From contig NZ_JAGLBG010000003.1 of the NCBI RefSeq assembly GCF_018260405.1, positions 21,194-85,193 of the forward strand: a stretch of 64,000 nt of DNA. The letters run 5' to 3'. A program made the position numbers and the translations under genes. Source of the stretch: Deinococcus sp. (lineage in GTDB: Bacteria; Deinococcota; Deinococci; Deinococcales; Deinococcaceae). Every line of letters begins with the position of its first letter. Position 1 is the stretch's first letter. The notes beneath the pieces are model-generated. The model ran no database searches. It had not been told where the DNA came from and worked only from the letters and a program-made list of their open reading frames with translations. Positions 1 through 10,292 of the stretch are shown here, in pieces.

Positions 1-2234
1 CGCTGACCCTGCCCCTTAACGATGCTCAGTTGGAGCGCTACGAAGGGATGCGCGTGACTTTTCCCGAGACGCTGACCGTCACCAACAACTACACCTACGG
101 GCGCTACGGCGAACTGGACCTGTCGAACAATGGGCGCATGTTCGTGCCAAGCAACGGCAACGCCAAAACTGGCCAGAGCGCCATCACGCTCGACGACGGT
201 ATCAGCGCCCAGAACCCGCTGAATCTGAACTACCTCAGCAGCGAAAACACCCGCCGCACCGGCGATACCGTGACTGGACTGACCGGCATCTGGCACACCA
301 TCGCCAGCCTACCCATGCTGGAACCGGAAGGCGCCGTGAACTTCGTCTCGGCCAACAGCCGCGCCGCGAACGCCACGCCGGCCAGTGTCGGCGGCTCCTT
401 GCGGGTGGTGGGGGCCAACATGCTCAACTTCTTCACGACCTTTACCAATGGCGCGACTTTCGACGGCAAAACCGGGCAGGGCTGCCTGGTCGGCACCAGC
501 ACCACCGCGGCCAATTGCCGTGGAGCCAACAACCTGGCCGAGTTCCAGCGCCAGCGGGCCAAGATGGTGCAAACCATCACCGCCCTGAACCCCGACGTGC
601 TGTCGGTTATGGAAACCCAGAACGACGATAACGTGACCATGAACGAAATCGTGCGGGCGCTGAACGAGAAAGCCGGGGCCGGAACCTACGCCGCTGTGCA
701 GACTGGCCGGGTGGGCACCGACGCCATCCGCGTGGGCCTTATCTACAAGCCCGGCAAGGTCGCGCCTATCGGTCAGCCGATGATCGATACCAACAGTATT
801 TACTCGCGTCCGCCCGTCGCACAGACCTTCCGCGACCTGGGCACGAACGGCGTCTTTAGCGTGGTTTCTAACCACCTCAAGAGCAAGGGAAGCTGCCCCA
901 CCAGCGGCGACACCGACCAGGGCCAGGGCTGCTGGAACCAGTTGCGCGTGCAACAGGCCAGCCAGTTGCTGAACTTTGTGAGCACCATCAAGCAGACCAG
1001 CGGCGACCAGGACGTGCTGCTGCTGGGCGACTTCAACGCTTACGGCGCGGAAGACCCGGTCAAAACCATTCAGAATGGCGGTTTCGAGAGCCTTAACCTG
1101 CGGATTCCCGCCGAAGACCGCTACAGCTACCAGTTCGGCGGCCTGTTCGGTTACCTCGATCACGCTTTTTCCAGCACCAACCTGAGCACTCAGGTGACGG
1201 GCATCACCGAGTGGCACGTCAACAGCGATGAGCCGGTCATTGCCGATTACAACGCCGAGTACAAGGCTATTCCCGAATGTGGCACCGCCACCACCTGTAT
1301 CGGGAAAGACCTGTACAGTGCCACCAATCCCTTCCGTGCCAGCGACCACGACCCCGTGCTGGTGGGCCTTAGCCTGACTGCCGACGCCGGAAGCACCCCT
1401 GCGCCTTCCACCCCGGCGACCAGCCTCAGCGCCAGCCCCACCGCCCTGAGCGTCACGGCTGGTGGCGCGGCGACCAGCAGCACCCTCACCACCAGCACCC
1501 AGAACTACAGCGGCGCCGACCTGAGCATCAGCACCAGCAACAGTGCGGGACTGACGGTCATGCCATCAGCCACCACTGTCAGTCCCAATGGCACCTTTAG
1601 CGTCAACATAACTGTGCCTGCCACTACCCCCAGCGGCACCTACCCCGTGACTGTGACCACCACCGGGCAAAGCGGCCTGAGTGCCAACACTACCATCAAC
1701 GTGACGGTCACTGGCGGCGCTCTGCCCCCGGCGACCAGCCTGAACCACCTCGTGATCAGTCAGGTGTATGGGGGCGGCGGCAACACCGGCGCGACCTACA
1801 CCAACGACTTTATCGAGATTTTCAACCCCACCAGCAGCGCCATTAACCTGGCAGGCTACTCGGTGCAGTACGCCAGCGCGACCGGCACCAGCTGGCAGGT
1901 CACCCCGCTGAGCAGCTATAGCTTGGCCCCCGGTCAGTTTTATCTGGTGCAGGAAGCCAAGGGAGCGGGCGGAACCGTTGCGCTGACGCCCAATACCACC
2001 GATACCATCGCTATGAGCGGGTCCGCCGGGCAGGTCGTGCTGGCCCAGAAGACCACCGCCGTGACCGGCACCACTGACGCTGCCGTGAACGACTACGTCG
2101 CCTACAGCGGCCTGTCTAGCACCACCAGTGCCAGCCGCACCAACGTCTGTGCCGATACCAACGCCAGCAGCGACTTTGCCAGCGGCGCGGTTAATCCTCG
2201 CAACACAGCTACCGCGCTGAACGTCTGTCCGTAA
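1..2234 (+). CDS. ExeM/NucH-type extracellular endonuclease, 5' end missing
   Basis: The reading frame is already open at base 3, so the true start lies left of the window. The TTG at 30 is not a convincing start. The visible part begins with the domain that precedes the nuclease in ExeM/NucH proteins (motif RRTGDTVTGLTGIWH). An endonuclease/exonuclease/phosphatase domain follows, with VVGANMLNFF near 410-430, GDFNAYG near 1026 (metal/active-site Asp-Asn) and the terminal SDHDP near 1342. A Thr/Ser-rich Ig-like linker spans about 1390-1720. A lamin-tail-like domain (LVISQVYGGGG, then NDFIEIFNP) covers about 1740-2120. The family degrades extracellular DNA, for nutrient scavenging or biofilm turnover. 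No signal peptide can be seen because the N terminus is outside the window. Confidence 0.85.
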   Translation, partial: LTLPLNDAQLERYEGMRVTFPETLTVTNNYTYGRYGELDLSNNGRMFVPSNGNAKTGQSAITLDDGISAQNPLNLNYLSSENTRRTGDTVTGLTGIWHTIASLPMLEPEGAVNFVSANSRAANATPASVGGSLRVVGANMLNFFTTFTNGATFDGKTGQGCLVGTSTTAANCRGANNLAEFQRQRAKMVQTITALNPDVLSVMETQNDDNVTMNEIVRALNEKAGAGTYAAVQTGRVGTDAIRVGLIYKPGKVAPIGQPMIDTNSIYSRPPVAQTFRDLGTNGVFSVVSNHLKSKGSCPTSGDTDQGQGCWNQLRVQQASQLLNFVSTIKQTSGDQDVLLLGDFNAYGAEDPVKTIQNGGFESLNLRIPAEDRYSYQFGGLFGYLDHAFSSTNLSTQVTGITEWHVNSDEPVIADYNAEYKAIPECGTATTCIGKDLYSATNPFRASDHDPVLVGLSLTADAGSTPAPSTPATSLSASPTALSVTAGGAATSSTLTTSTQNYSGADLSISTSNSAGLTVMPSATTVSPNGTFSVNITVPATTPSGTYPVTVTTTGQSGLSANTTINVTVTGGALPPATSLNHLVISQVYGGGGNTGATYTNDFIEIFNPTSSAINLAGYSVQYASATGTSWQVTPLSSYSLAPGQFYLVQEAKGAGGTVALTPNTTDTIAMSGSAGQVVLAQKTTAVTGTTDAAVNDYVAYSGLSSTTSASRTNVCADTNASSDFASGAVNPRNTATALNVCP

Positions 2235-2245
2235 GCCTTAAGCCT

Positions 2246-2278
2246 GACCGCCCCGGCTACGTGTAGGCCGGGGCGGTC
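2246..2278 (+). terminator. Hairpin terminator after the nuclease gene
   Basis: A perfect 12-bp stem (GACCGCCCCGGC and its complement at 2267-2278) with a 9-base loop starts 12 bases after the stop codon. There is no clean U-tract behind it, so it may act as a weak intrinsic terminator or as an mRNA 3'-end stabiliser. Confidence 0.65.
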
Positions 2279-2658
2279 TACTCTACGAAAGCGCTGGGTT
2301 AGAGCCATGCACTTTAGTGCAAGCGTCGGTTAGAGCAGACTTGGCGACTCAACAAGCCGAAAACCCCCCTTTGACTCAGGCCCGGAAATTTTTGTTTAAA
2401 GCTTCCTGCGCCCCAGGTGACTGGGATGCGGAGGGCTGCGATCATTCCCACCCAATGAAAGAGGCACCGGACGTAAGGCGAGACCGACTTCAAACCGACT
2501 CCAAGTAACAGCTCTGGGCCCCAGCATAGAGGGTGCCAAAAGCCAGCGAAAATTTCCCCAAGCCAGACAGACGGGTAAAGACTACCAGGGCGCCACCGTG
2601 AAGGGACAACGTTGGGCAATCGGGCAGCATGCCCTTGCACAATCCAATCCGAGCCTGT
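2279..2658. other. Non-coding stretch upstream of the anthranilate operon
   Basis: I see no convincing gene in these 380 bases. The short open frames on both strands lack ribosome binding sites and recognisable protein features. The composition becomes more AT-rich towards the operator at 2659, as expected for the promoter region of the operon that starts at 2796. Confidence 0.5.
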
Positions 2659-2682
2659 AAACTATTTATAAGTAAACAGTTT
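2659..2682. promoter_or_regulatory. Inverted-repeat operator candidate of the anthraniloyl-CoA operon
   Basis: AAACTATTTA, a 4-base spacer (TAAG) and TAAACAGTTT form an inverted repeat matching at 9 of 10 positions, in an AT-rich patch 114 bases before the start at 2796. Its size and symmetry fit a MarR-family dimer site. The MarR gene at 5959 in the same operon is the natural candidate ligand-responsive repressor, perhaps sensing an aryl-CoA or anthranilate. The repeat is seen in the sequence; the protein assignment is inference. Confidence 0.55.
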
Positions 2683-2795
2683 AGGAAACTACTCAGAGCG
2701 TAAATTTCGGCATAGAGCTGGTCGGCACTAGTTTTTTGTCTTGTTTATCGTGCTGGGTAGTTAAAGTTTAGAACTCAAGCTTTCTGGGGGATGGT

Positions 2796-5201
2796 ATGCC
2801 TGCATTAGCTCGACCCTTACGCACCCTGATTCTAGGCGGTGGTCCCGCTGGCCTTTATTTTGCCCTGCTGCTTAAGCTACGCGAGCCGGAAGCCGAAGTT
2901 ATTCTGCTGGAGCGCAACCGACCTGGCGACACCTTCGGGTGGGGCGTGGTATTCAGTGACCAGACCCTGGGCAACCTGATGGACGCCGACCCGGTGAGCG
3001 CGCATACCATCAACGCGGCGTTCAACCACTGGGACGATATCGAAATCCATTTCAGAGGTAGCACCATCCGCAGCGGTGGGCACGGCTTTATCGGAATCGG
3101 GCGCAAGAAATTGCTGAATATCTTGCAAGACCGCTGCCGCGAATTGGGCGTACAGCTGGTCTTTGAAACCCAGGTGCAGGACATCGAAGCGACCATTACG
3201 CACTATCAGCCCGACCTGGTCGTCGCGGCCGACGGCCTCAACAGTCAGGTGCGCAAATTGTATGAACAGACTTACCAGCCTGATATCGATGTAAGGAACA
3301 ACCGCTTCGTGTGGCTGGGCACTCAGGCCGAGTACGACGCCTTTACTTTCGACTTTCAGCAGACCGAGCACGGCTGGTTTCAGGCGCACATCTATCAGTT
3401 CGACGACCAAACCAGCACCTTTATCGTCGAGACGCCCGAGCAGGTCTGGCAGGCCGCTGGCCTAGACACCATGTCGCAAGCAGAAGGCATCGCTTACTGC
3501 GAACATCTCTTCAGGGACGTGCTGCGAGGCCATAAACTAATTTCCAACGCCGCACACCTTCGGGGCAGCGCCATCTGGATTCAGTTTCCCCGCGTGATGA
3601 CCAAGCAATGGGTACACTGGGGCGAGTACGGGGGCAAACGCATTCCCGTGGTACTGATGGGCGACGCCGCGCACACCGCCCACTTTTCCATCGGCAGCGG
3701 CACCAAGCTTGCGCTGGAAGATGCTATCGCCCTTAACCGCTTTTTGCGGGAAAACGGCGACGCCTTAACTCCCGCATTAGGCGATTATACCGCCGAACGC
3801 AGCGTGGAAGTCCTGAAAATCCAGAACGCCGCCCGCAACAGCACCGAATGGTTCGAGAACGTGGCGCGGTATGCCTCCCTTCCCCCGGAGCAGTTTGCCT
3901 ACAGTCTGCTGACGCGCTCGCAGCGCATTTCGCATGAGAACTTGCGCCAGCGTGACCCCGAGTATCTGGGCAGCGTGGAAAGCTGGCTGGCCAGGCAATC
4001 CGGACTGGAGGCCACACCCCTTCCACCGATGCTGACGCCCTACAGTCTGCGCGGCGTGACACTGCCCAACCGCGTCGTGATGAGTCCGATGGCGGTTTAT
4101 TCCGCGCATGACGGCCTGCCCAATGACTTTCACCTCGTTCATCTGGGGGCGCGGGCGCTAGGCGGTGCGGGACTGATTTTTACCGAGATGACCTGTGTCA
4201 CGCCGCAGGGCCGTATCACACCCGGTTGCCCCGGACTGTGGAACAACGAGCAGCGCGACGCCTGGAGGCGCGTCGTGGACTTTGTACACGGGCAGTCGGG
4301 GGCAAAAATCGCTATTCAGCTCGGCCACGCCGGGGCCAAAGGCAGTACCCGCCGCGCCTGGGACGGCACCGACCTGCCGCTGGAGGACCCACAGGAGCCC
4401 AACTGGCCGCTACTCTCGGCCAGCGAGCAGCAGTACCTGCCAGGAGTCAGCCAGACCTCGGGCGCCATGACCCACGAGGACATGCAGGCAGTCAAGCAGG
4501 CTTTCGTGGACGCCACGCGCCGCGCCGCCGAGGCGGGCTTCGATTGGCTGGAACTGCACTGTGCCCACGGGTACTTGCTAAGCAGCTTTATTTCGCCGCT
4601 CACCAACCGACGCACTGACGAGTACGGCGGCACACTGGAAAATCGCCTGCGCTATCCACTGGAAGTCTTTGAAGCCGTCCGGGCAGTCTGGCCCGGCGAA
4701 AAACCGCTCAGTGTGCGCATCTCGGCCCACGACTGGGTCGAGGGGGGTATCACTCCCGACGACGCCGTCGAGATCGCCCGGGCCTTCAAGGCTGCTGGGG
4801 CCGACATGATCGACACGTCCAGCGGACAGGTGAGCAAGCAGGAAAAACCCGTCTACGGGCGGATGTACCAGACGCCATTCGCCGACCGTGTCCGCAATGA
4901 GGCTGGAATACCGACCATTGCTGTGGGCAACATCTTCGAAGCCGACCACGTCAACAGCATCATCACCTCGGGCCGCGCCGACCTGTGCGCCATCGCCCGT
5001 CCGCACCTGGCCGACCCCTTCTGGACGCTGCACGAAACCGCGAAGCTGGGCTATACCGGCCTGAACTGGCCCAAGCCCTATTACGCAGGCAAGGTGCAAT
5101 TTGAGCGCAACCTGGAGCGCGAAAAGCAGATGGCCGCCGCGCAGGCCAGCAGCGAGGCGAGCCTGGCCCGCATGAAAGCGGAACTGGAGGGCGGCGCATG
5201 A
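2796..5201 (+). CDS. abmA: Anthraniloyl-CoA monooxygenase/reductase, two-domain flavoprotein
   Basis: The 801-residue protein fuses an FAD aromatic hydroxylase domain with an old-yellow-enzyme domain. This is the architecture of 2-aminobenzoyl-CoA monooxygenase/reductase and of the related salicylyl-CoA 5-hydroxylase fusions. The hydroxylase half (about 1-400) has [13 protein letters not shown] near the N terminus and [19 protein letters not shown] near residue 290. The reductase half (from about 408) has [12 protein letters not shown], where YqjM has Cys at the Ala position, and the [19 protein letters not shown] active-site segment. Known chemistry is hydroxylation of the CoA-bound ring, then NAD(P)H reduction that removes aromaticity. 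The start is preceded by a GGGGG run. The stop overlaps the next ATG (ATGA). The neighbouring CoA ligase, together with kynU and kynA downstream, favours anthraniloyl-CoA over salicylyl-CoA. Confidence 0.85.
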   Translation: MPALARPLRTLILGGGPAGLYFALLLKLREPEAEVILLERNRPGDTFGWGVVFSDQTLGNLMDADPVSAHTINAAFNHWDDIEIHFRGSTIRSGGHGFIGIGRKKLLNILQDRCRELGVQLVFETQVQDIEATITHYQPDLVVAADGLNSQVRKLYEQTYQPDIDVRNNRFVWLGTQAEYDAFTFDFQQTEHGWFQAHIYQFDDQTSTFIVETPEQVWQAAGLDTMSQAEGIAYCEHLFRDVLRGHKLISNAAHLRGSAIWIQFPRVMTKQWVHWGEYGGKRIPVVLMGDAAHTAHFSIGSGTKLALEDAIALNRFLRENGDALTPALGDYTAERSVEVLKIQNAARNSTEWFENVARYASLPPEQFAYSLLTRSQRISHENLRQRDPEYLGSVESWLARQSGLEATPLPPMLTPYSLRGVTLPNRVVMSPMAVYSAHDGLPNDFHLVHLGARALGGAGLIFTEMTCVTPQGRITPGCPGLWNNEQRDAWRRVVDFVHGQSGAKIAIQLGHAGAKGSTRRAWDGTDLPLEDPQEPNWPLLSASEQQYLPGVSQTSGAMTHEDMQAVKQAFVDATRRAAEAGFDWLELHCAHGYLLSSFISPLTNRRTDEYGGTLENRLRYPLEVFEAVRAVWPGEKPLSVRISAHDWVEGGITPDDAVEIARAFKAAGADMIDTSSGQVSKQEKPVYGRMYQTPFADRVRNEAGIPTIAVGNIFEADHVNSIITSGRADLCAIARPHLADPFWTLHETAKLGYTGLNWPKPYYAGKVQFERNLEREKQMAAAQASSEASLARMKAELEGGA

Positions 5202-5962
5202 CACTTGCAGGACAGCACGCCGTGGTGACCGGCGGCGGTTCGGGCATCGGCGCGGCCATTGCCGGGTCACTGCACAGCGCGGGCGCCACCGTGACTCTGC
5301 TGGGGCGCAACGCCGGGCGGCTGGCGGCGCAGGCCCAACGCCTGCCTGGCAGTCATTATCAAACGGTGGACGTGATCTCGGAAGAAAGCGTTCGGCGGGC
5401 GTTTGAGGCGGCCAGGGCCAGCAGCGGCCCCATCTCTGTGCTAGTCAACAATGCCGGGCAGGCGGCCAGCGCCCCGGCCCTCGCGACCGATCTGAAGCTG
5501 TGGCAACAGATGCTGGACGTGAACCTGACCGGCACGTGGCTGTGTACGCACGCCGCGCTCCCCGATCTGCTGGAGTACGGCGGACGCATCGTGAATATAG
5601 CGAGTACGGCAGGGCTGGTCGGCTACAGTTATGTCAGCGCGTACGTGGCTGCCAAGCATGGCGTGATCGGCCTAACCCGCGCCCTAGCGCTGGAACTGGC
5701 CACCAGAAACATTACCGTGAACGCCGTTTGCCCTGGCTACACCGAGACCGACCTGCTAGCGGGGGCCATCCAGAACATCACCCGGAAAACAGGGCGCAGT
5801 GAGGAAGAAGCCAGAGCAGAACTGGCAAAAAGCAATCCCCAACGCAGGCTGGTGCAGCCGCAGGAGGTCGCTGACGCCGTGCTGTGGCTGTGCAACCCGT
5901 CGGCGGGCAGCGTGACCGGGCAGGCGATTGCCATAGCAGGCGGGGAGGTGATGGTCGGGTGA
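5198..5962 (+). CDS. Short-chain dehydrogenase (3-hydroxyacyl-CoA dehydrogenase-like)
   Basis: A 254-residue classical SDR. It has the glycine-rich NAD(P) motif [13 protein letters not shown] near residue 10, NNAGQAA near 86, the active-site Ser in NIASTAG, and YVAAKHG with the YxxxK pair. It starts inside the stop codon of the monooxygenase gene, so the two are translationally coupled. In the CoA-linked anthranilate route the reduced ring is opened by beta-oxidation-like steps. This enzyme is a good candidate for oxidation of the 3-hydroxyacyl-CoA intermediate, but the exact substrate is inferred from the neighbours. Confidence 0.8.
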   Translation: MTLAGQHAVVTGGGSGIGAAIAGSLHSAGATVTLLGRNAGRLAAQAQRLPGSHYQTVDVISEESVRRAFEAARASSGPISVLVNNAGQAASAPALATDLKLWQQMLDVNLTGTWLCTHAALPDLLEYGGRIVNIASTAGLVGYSYVSAYVAAKHGVIGLTRALALELATRNITVNAVCPGYTETDLLAGAIQNITRKTGRSEEEARAELAKSNPQRRLVQPQEVADAVLWLCNPSAGSVTGQAIAIAGGEVMVG

Positions 5963-6438
5963 TAACGGACGTGCTGGATTTTGAAACGCGCCTGGCCCAC
6001 GGCGACCATCAGGCCATCAAACTGTGGCTGCGCTTGCTAACCACCACAACCCTAGTCGAGTCCGAACTTCGCACCCGGCTCAGCGCGACGTCCGACATCA
6101 GCCTGCCGCGTTTCGACCTGCTCTCGCAGCTAGAACGCGAACCGGCGGGCCTGCGGATGAGCGAACTGAGCGCCCGCCTGATGGTCACCCGGGGCAATGT
6201 CACCGGGCTGGCCGACCAACTGGAAAGCGAAGGACTGGTCGAGCGAACCAGTGGCCCCGATCGGCGCAGCGTGACCCTGAAACTGACCCCGCTGGGCCAC
6301 GAACGCTTCGGCGAAATTGCCGAGCAGCACGAGGGATGGGTCATCATGCTGCTCGGGGCACTGAGCCAGCCCGAGCAGGAACAACTCTCGGCGCTGCTGG
6401 GCAAACTGAAAGCACACCTGAAGGCACGGAGGGCATAG
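5959..6438 (+). CDS. MarR-family transcriptional regulator
   Basis: A 159-residue winged-helix protein. I chose the GTG at 5959 because it overlaps the SDR stop codon (GTGA). An earlier in-frame start at 5884 would add 25 residues of unrelated sequence. The centre shows the MarR pattern, with RMSELSARLMVTRGNVTGL as the recognition region and RTSGPDRRSVTLKLT as the wing. Sitting inside the operon, it probably represses it until an aromatic acid or CoA thioester binds, in the manner of other MarR regulators of hybrid aromatic pathways. The inverted repeat at 2659-2682 is its likely site. Confidence 0.8.
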   Translation: MITDVLDFETRLAHGDHQAIKLWLRLLTTTTLVESELRTRLSATSDISLPRFDLLSQLEREPAGLRMSELSARLMVTRGNVTGLADQLESEGLVERTSGPDRRSVTLKLTPLGHERFGEIAEQHEGWVIMLLGALSQPEQEQLSALLGKLKAHLKARRA

Positions 6439-6441
6439 GGC

Positions 6442-7299
6442 ATGATGAATCCCCGCGAACTGAACAGACTCGAATTACCCGCCCACGGACAGTCCTTTGC
6501 CGCCTATGCCCCGCAACATTTTCTGTGGGAGGTGCAGGGCGGGGTCGGCACCGTGACCCTGAACCGCCCCGAGCGCAAAAACCCGCTGACTTTTGAAAGT
6601 TACGCTGAGCTGCGCGACCTGTTCCGCGCCCTGACCTACGCCAGCGACGTGAAAGTGGTGGTGATGCGCGGTGCGGGCGGCAATTTCTGCTCGGGCGGCG
6701 ACGTCTTCGAGATTATCGGCCCCCTGGTGCAGGCGGATATGCCCAGCCTGCTGAACTTTACCCGCATGACCGGCGACCTTGTGAAGGCCATGCGGCAATG
6801 TCCGCAGCCGATTGTCGCCGCTGTGGATGGGGTATGCGCCGGAGCAGGGGCGATTCTGGCCATGGCTGCGGACCTGCGGCTGGGCACGCCCGGCACCAGA
6901 ACAGCCTTTTTGTTTAACCGCGTGGGGCTGGCGGGCTGCGACATGGGGGCCTGCGCCATCCTGCCGCGCCTCATCGGACAGGGGCGGGCCAGCGAACTGC
7001 TGTTCCGGGGACGCAGCATGACCGCCGAGGAGGGCCTGAACTGGGGATTTTTCAACAAACTGCATGCCTCCGAGCAGCTATGCCAAGAAGCCCAGGCATT
7101 GGCCGCCGAAATCGCTTCTGGCCCGACCTTCGCGCACGCCATGACCAAAAAGATGCTGTGGCAGGAGTGGAATATGAGTCTCGACGAAGCCATCGAAGCC
7201 GAAGCCCAGGCGCAGGCAATCTGCATGATGACGGGCGACTATACGCGGGCCTATGAGGCTTTCGCTGCCAAACAGCGGCCTGTTTTCGAAGGAGACTGA
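6442..7299 (+). CDS. Enoyl-CoA hydratase/isomerase family protein
   Basis: A 285-residue crotonase-fold protein with [15 protein letters not shown] near residue 40, the first oxyanion-hole segment [12 protein letters not shown] near 75, and the second segment [18 protein letters not shown] near 130. Where canonical hydratases have the catalytic Glu of the PEI motif, this protein reads FLFNRVGL, so that Glu appears to be absent. The second Glu (in RASELLFRG) is kept. This hints at a specialised reaction such as ring-opening hydrolysis or isomerisation rather than simple hydration. It starts three bases after the marR stop and belongs to the same operon. Confidence 0.8.
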   Translation: MMNPRELNRLELPAHGQSFAAYAPQHFLWEVQGGVGTVTLNRPERKNPLTFESYAELRDLFRALTYASDVKVVVMRGAGGNFCSGGDVFEIIGPLVQADMPSLLNFTRMTGDLVKAMRQCPQPIVAAVDGVCAGAGAILAMAADLRLGTPGTRTAFLFNRVGLAGCDMGACAILPRLIGQGRASELLFRGRSMTAEEGLNWGFFNKLHASEQLCQEAQALAAEIASGPTFAHAMTKKMLWQEWNMSLDEAIEAEAQAQAICMMTGDYTRAYEAFAAKQRPVFEGD

Positions 7300-7300
7300 A

Positions 7301-8479
7301 ATGATGACCTATCTGTCCTGGCCCTTTTTCGACGACGCTCACCGCGCCTTGGCCGCTGAGTTGCGCGGGTGGTGCGGCGCAAATCTGAACCATGTCGACC
7401 ACCATGACACTGACAACGCCTGCCGCGCGCTGGTCAGGGCCATAGGCGGCGCGGGCCTGCTGCGCTACTCGGTGGGGGGCACAGCCTACGGCGGCGAGTA
7501 CGATGTGATCGACACCCGCTCGATCTGTCTAGTGCGCGAGACGATGGCAGAATTCGACGGGCTGGCCGACTTCGTGTGCGCCATGCAGGGCCTTGGCAGC
7601 GGTGCGATCACCCTGGCAGGTACCCCTGCACAGCAGGAAAAGTACCTGAAGGGTGTGGCGCGGGGCGAGAAGATCGCTGCCTTTGCGCTGACTGAACCGG
7701 ACAGCGGCTCGGATGTGGCCGCCATGCGGCTTGAGGCGCGGCGCGAGAGCGACGATTACGTGCTGAACGGGCAGAAGACCTGGATCAGCAACGGCGGAAT
7801 CGCAGACTTCTACGTGGTGTTTGCCCGCACGGGCGAGGGGACTGGATCGCGCGGCATCAGCGCTTTTGTGGTGGACTCAGGTACCCCCGGTCTGGACGAC
7901 AGCAAGCGGCTGGAAGTCATCGCGCCGCATCCGCTCGCTACGTTGACCTTTAAGGACTGCCGGATTCCGGCCTCGGCTCTGCTGGGCGACCCCGCAGAGG
8001 GGTTTAAGCTGGCGATGAGAACGCTGGACATCTTCCGCACTTCGGTGGCCGCCGCTGCCCTGGGCATGGCCCGCCGCGCCCTGCGTGAAGCCGTAGAGCG
8101 TACCCAGAGCCGCCAGATGTTCGGCACCACGCTCTCGGCGCAGCCACTGGCGCAGGCGATGCTGGCCGACATGGCGACGATGGTCGACCGCAGCGCCCTG
8201 CTAACCTACCGCGCCGCGTGGCAAAGAGATCAGGGAGAAAACGTGACCTGTGAGGCCGCCATGGCCAAAATGACGGCCACCGAGGACGCCCAACAGGTGA
8301 TCGACATGGCGGTGCAGCTGTTCGGCGGGGCAGGCGTGCAGGTCGGCGGGATCACCGAGAGCCTGTACCGCGAAATCCGGGCGCTGCGAATCTATGAGGG
8401 AGCCACCGAGGTCCAGAAACTGATTATCGCCCGTGAGGTTCTTAAAGATGGAAGGCCCAGGGAAGCCTTGCCCCTATGA
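7301..8479 (+). CDS. Acyl-CoA dehydrogenase
   Basis: 392 residues. I chose the ATG at 7301 because AAGGAGA lies eight bases upstream; an in-frame start at 7253 would overlap the previous gene by 47 bases. FAD-binding segments [12 protein letters not shown] (near residue 125) and [15 protein letters not shown] are present, as is the C-terminal catalytic-Glu region [18 protein letters not shown]. It is a mitochondrial-type acyl-CoA dehydrogenase. The family introduces an alpha-beta double bond into a CoA thioester; here the substrate is probably an alicyclic CoA intermediate after ring reduction. Its stop overlaps the start of the ligase gene (ATGA). Confidence 0.85.
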   Translation: MMTYLSWPFFDDAHRALAAELRGWCGANLNHVDHHDTDNACRALVRAIGGAGLLRYSVGGTAYGGEYDVIDTRSICLVRETMAEFDGLADFVCAMQGLGSGAITLAGTPAQQEKYLKGVARGEKIAAFALTEPDSGSDVAAMRLEARRESDDYVLNGQKTWISNGGIADFYVVFARTGEGTGSRGISAFVVDSGTPGLDDSKRLEVIAPHPLATLTFKDCRIPASALLGDPAEGFKLAMRTLDIFRTSVAAAALGMARRALREAVERTQSRQMFGTTLSAQPLAQAMLADMATMVDRSALLTYRAAWQRDQGENVTCEAAMAKMTATEDAQQVIDMAVQLFGGAGVQVGGITESLYREIRALRIYEGATEVQKLIIAREVLKDGRPREALPL

Positions 8480-10092
8480 AGCTGCATCCGAGCGCCCACA
8501 CCGACACGTTTTGCCGGGAACACCTGCCGCCCGCAGAACAGTGGCCGGAACTGATCTTCGAGTTGCCTGAACTTCAGTTTCCGCCTGTGCTGAACGCCGC
8601 CGCCGAGCTGCTGAAGCTGGCGCAGACGCACCCCGATAAACCCGCGCTGCTGGCCGACGGACAGTGCTGGACCTACCGCGAACTGGACGTGCGCTCTAAC
8701 CAGCTGGCCCACGTCCTGCGCGACGAGATGGACTTGCAACCCGGCAACCGCGTGCTGCTGCATGGCCCCAATACGCCGATGCTGGCCGCGCTGTGGTTCG
8801 CCGTTCTCAAGGCGGGGGGCGTGGTGGTCTCGACTATGCCGCTGCTACGGGGACCCGAGCTGGCGAAGGTCATCAGCAAGGCCAGAATCTCACACGCCCT
8901 CAGCGACGTGAGCTGCCGCGCCGCTGTCCACGACGCGATGGACAGCACCAATACCCTGCGTCACATCTACGGCTTCAAACGTGACGGGGGCCTGCTTCTG
9001 GAACTGGCCCGCACCAGGCCGGAAACCTTCGAGTTCGTCCCCACCGCTTCCGATGACGTGGCGCTGATCGCCTTCACGTCGGGCACCACCGGGCAGCCTA
9101 AGGGGTGCCTGCACTTTCACCGCGACCTTCTGGCGATATGCGACACCTTTGCTAAATATGTCCTGAAAGCTATGCCAGACGATATTTTTATCGGCAGCCC
9201 GCCGTTCGCGTTCACCTTCGGCCTAGGGGTGTCGCTGCTGTTTCCGCTGCGTATCGGGGCAACCACTGTGCTGCTGGAAAACGGTTCACCGCCTGGGCTG
9301 GCGGCCTCCATTTCGGCTTTCGGCGCCACCGTCTGTGCCACCGCGCCCACCAGTTACCGCATGATGGCGGCCCTGGACGATCTGGAAGGTCTTAAGACCC
9401 TGCGTAAATGTATCTCGGCAGGCGAGGCATTGCCCGCGGCCACACGGGAACTCTGGCGCGAGAAGACTGGAATCGAACTGATCGACGGCATTGGCTCGAC
9501 CGAGATGCTGCACGTGTTTATCAGCGCCGACGAACATGAGGCAAGGCCCGGATGCACGGGCAAGGCTGTTCCCGGTATCCGCGCCTGCGTGATGGACGAG
9601 CAGGGGAGGGCGCTGCCCCCTGGTCAGGCCGGTCGGCTCGCCGTGAAAGGGCCGGTAGGCTGCCGTTACCTAGACGATGAGCGCCAACAGGTCTATGTGC
9701 AGCACGGCTGGAATATCACGGGTGATATCTACAGCATGACCGCAGACGGCTATTTCGAGTACCAGGCCCGCGGCGACGATATGATCGTATCGAGTGGATA
9801 CAACATCGCCGCGCCGGAAGTCGAGGGAGCGCTGCTGTGTCATCCCGCTGTGGCCGAGTGCGCCGTAGTGGGTCTACCAGACGAACTACGTGGGCAACTG
9901 GTGAGCGCCTTCGTAGTGCTGGCCCCCGACTATTCCCCCAGCGATCTGTTGAAAAAAGAATTGCAGTCCTTTATCAAGGACGAGATCGCGCCCTACAAGT
10001 ATCCGCGCCGCATCGAATTTCTGGACGCTCTGCCCAAAACGGCGACGGGCAAATTACAAAGGTTTCAGTTGCGGCAGGAGGGGATGGAATGA
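8476..10092 (+). CDS. abmG: Anthranilate (2-aminobenzoate)-CoA ligase
   Basis: A 538-residue ANL-superfamily adenylating enzyme of the benzoate-CoA ligase branch. The P-loop-like motif reads [21 protein letters not shown] without its last residue, near 196. [13 protein letters not shown] is the A5 region near 340. [13 protein letters not shown] is near 440 and [10 protein letters not shown] holds the catalytic Lys near the C terminus. It would form anthraniloyl-CoA from anthranilate, ATP and CoA, priming the first gene of the operon for hydroxylation. Benzoate or a related aryl acid cannot be excluded from sequence. Linkage to kynureninase, which releases anthranilate, is the main argument for this substrate. 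Confidence 0.8.
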   Translation: MKLHPSAHTDTFCREHLPPAEQWPELIFELPELQFPPVLNAAAELLKLAQTHPDKPALLADGQCWTYRELDVRSNQLAHVLRDEMDLQPGNRVLLHGPNTPMLAALWFAVLKAGGVVVSTMPLLRGPELAKVISKARISHALSDVSCRAAVHDAMDSTNTLRHIYGFKRDGGLLLELARTRPETFEFVPTASDDVALIAFTSGTTGQPKGCLHFHRDLLAICDTFAKYVLKAMPDDIFIGSPPFAFTFGLGVSLLFPLRIGATTVLLENGSPPGLAASISAFGATVCATAPTSYRMMAALDDLEGLKTLRKCISAGEALPAATRELWREKTGIELIDGIGSTEMLHVFISADEHEARPGCTGKAVPGIRACVMDEQGRALPPGQAGRLAVKGPVGCRYLDDERQQVYVQHGWNITGDIYSMTADGYFEYQARGDDMIVSSGYNIAAPEVEGALLCHPAVAECAVVGLPDELRGQLVSAFVVLAPDYSPSDLLKKELQSFIKDEIAPYKYPRRIEFLDALPKTATGKLQRFQLRQEGME

Positions 10093-10121
10093 TGAACTGC
10101 CTTCAAATTCCACTTAGCGGC

Positions 10122-10250
10122 GTAAGACCTCTCAGTCAGCGAAGGTGACAGCTCCCCTTAAAAGGAAGCTATGCAGCGAACGAAACGCGAAAAACGACAC
10201 CCAACAAATCTTCCCTTCTAAGGGGAGTAGCCCCGGAGAGGCGAAGGGGT
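10122..10250. repeat. Intergenic palindromic (REP-like) element
   Basis: CTCCCCTTAAAAGGAAG at 10152-10168 and CTTCCCTTCTAAGGGGAG at 10210-10227 are each nearly self-complementary, and they also pair with each other with few mismatches. This gives nested hairpins in the 200-base gap between the ligase and the monooxygenase gene. It looks like a repetitive extragenic palindrome or a mobile-element remnant. No gene is seen in the gap. Confidence 0.5.
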
Positions 10251-10292
10251 CAAACGGGTAAAAGCAAGCCACTCAACAGAAAGGAGAGCGGT

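Noticed and set aside
2314..2640. Leftward 108-codon frame in the gap before the anthranilate operon
   Set aside because: No ribosome binding site, no recognisable sequence features, and it runs through AT-rich control sequence.
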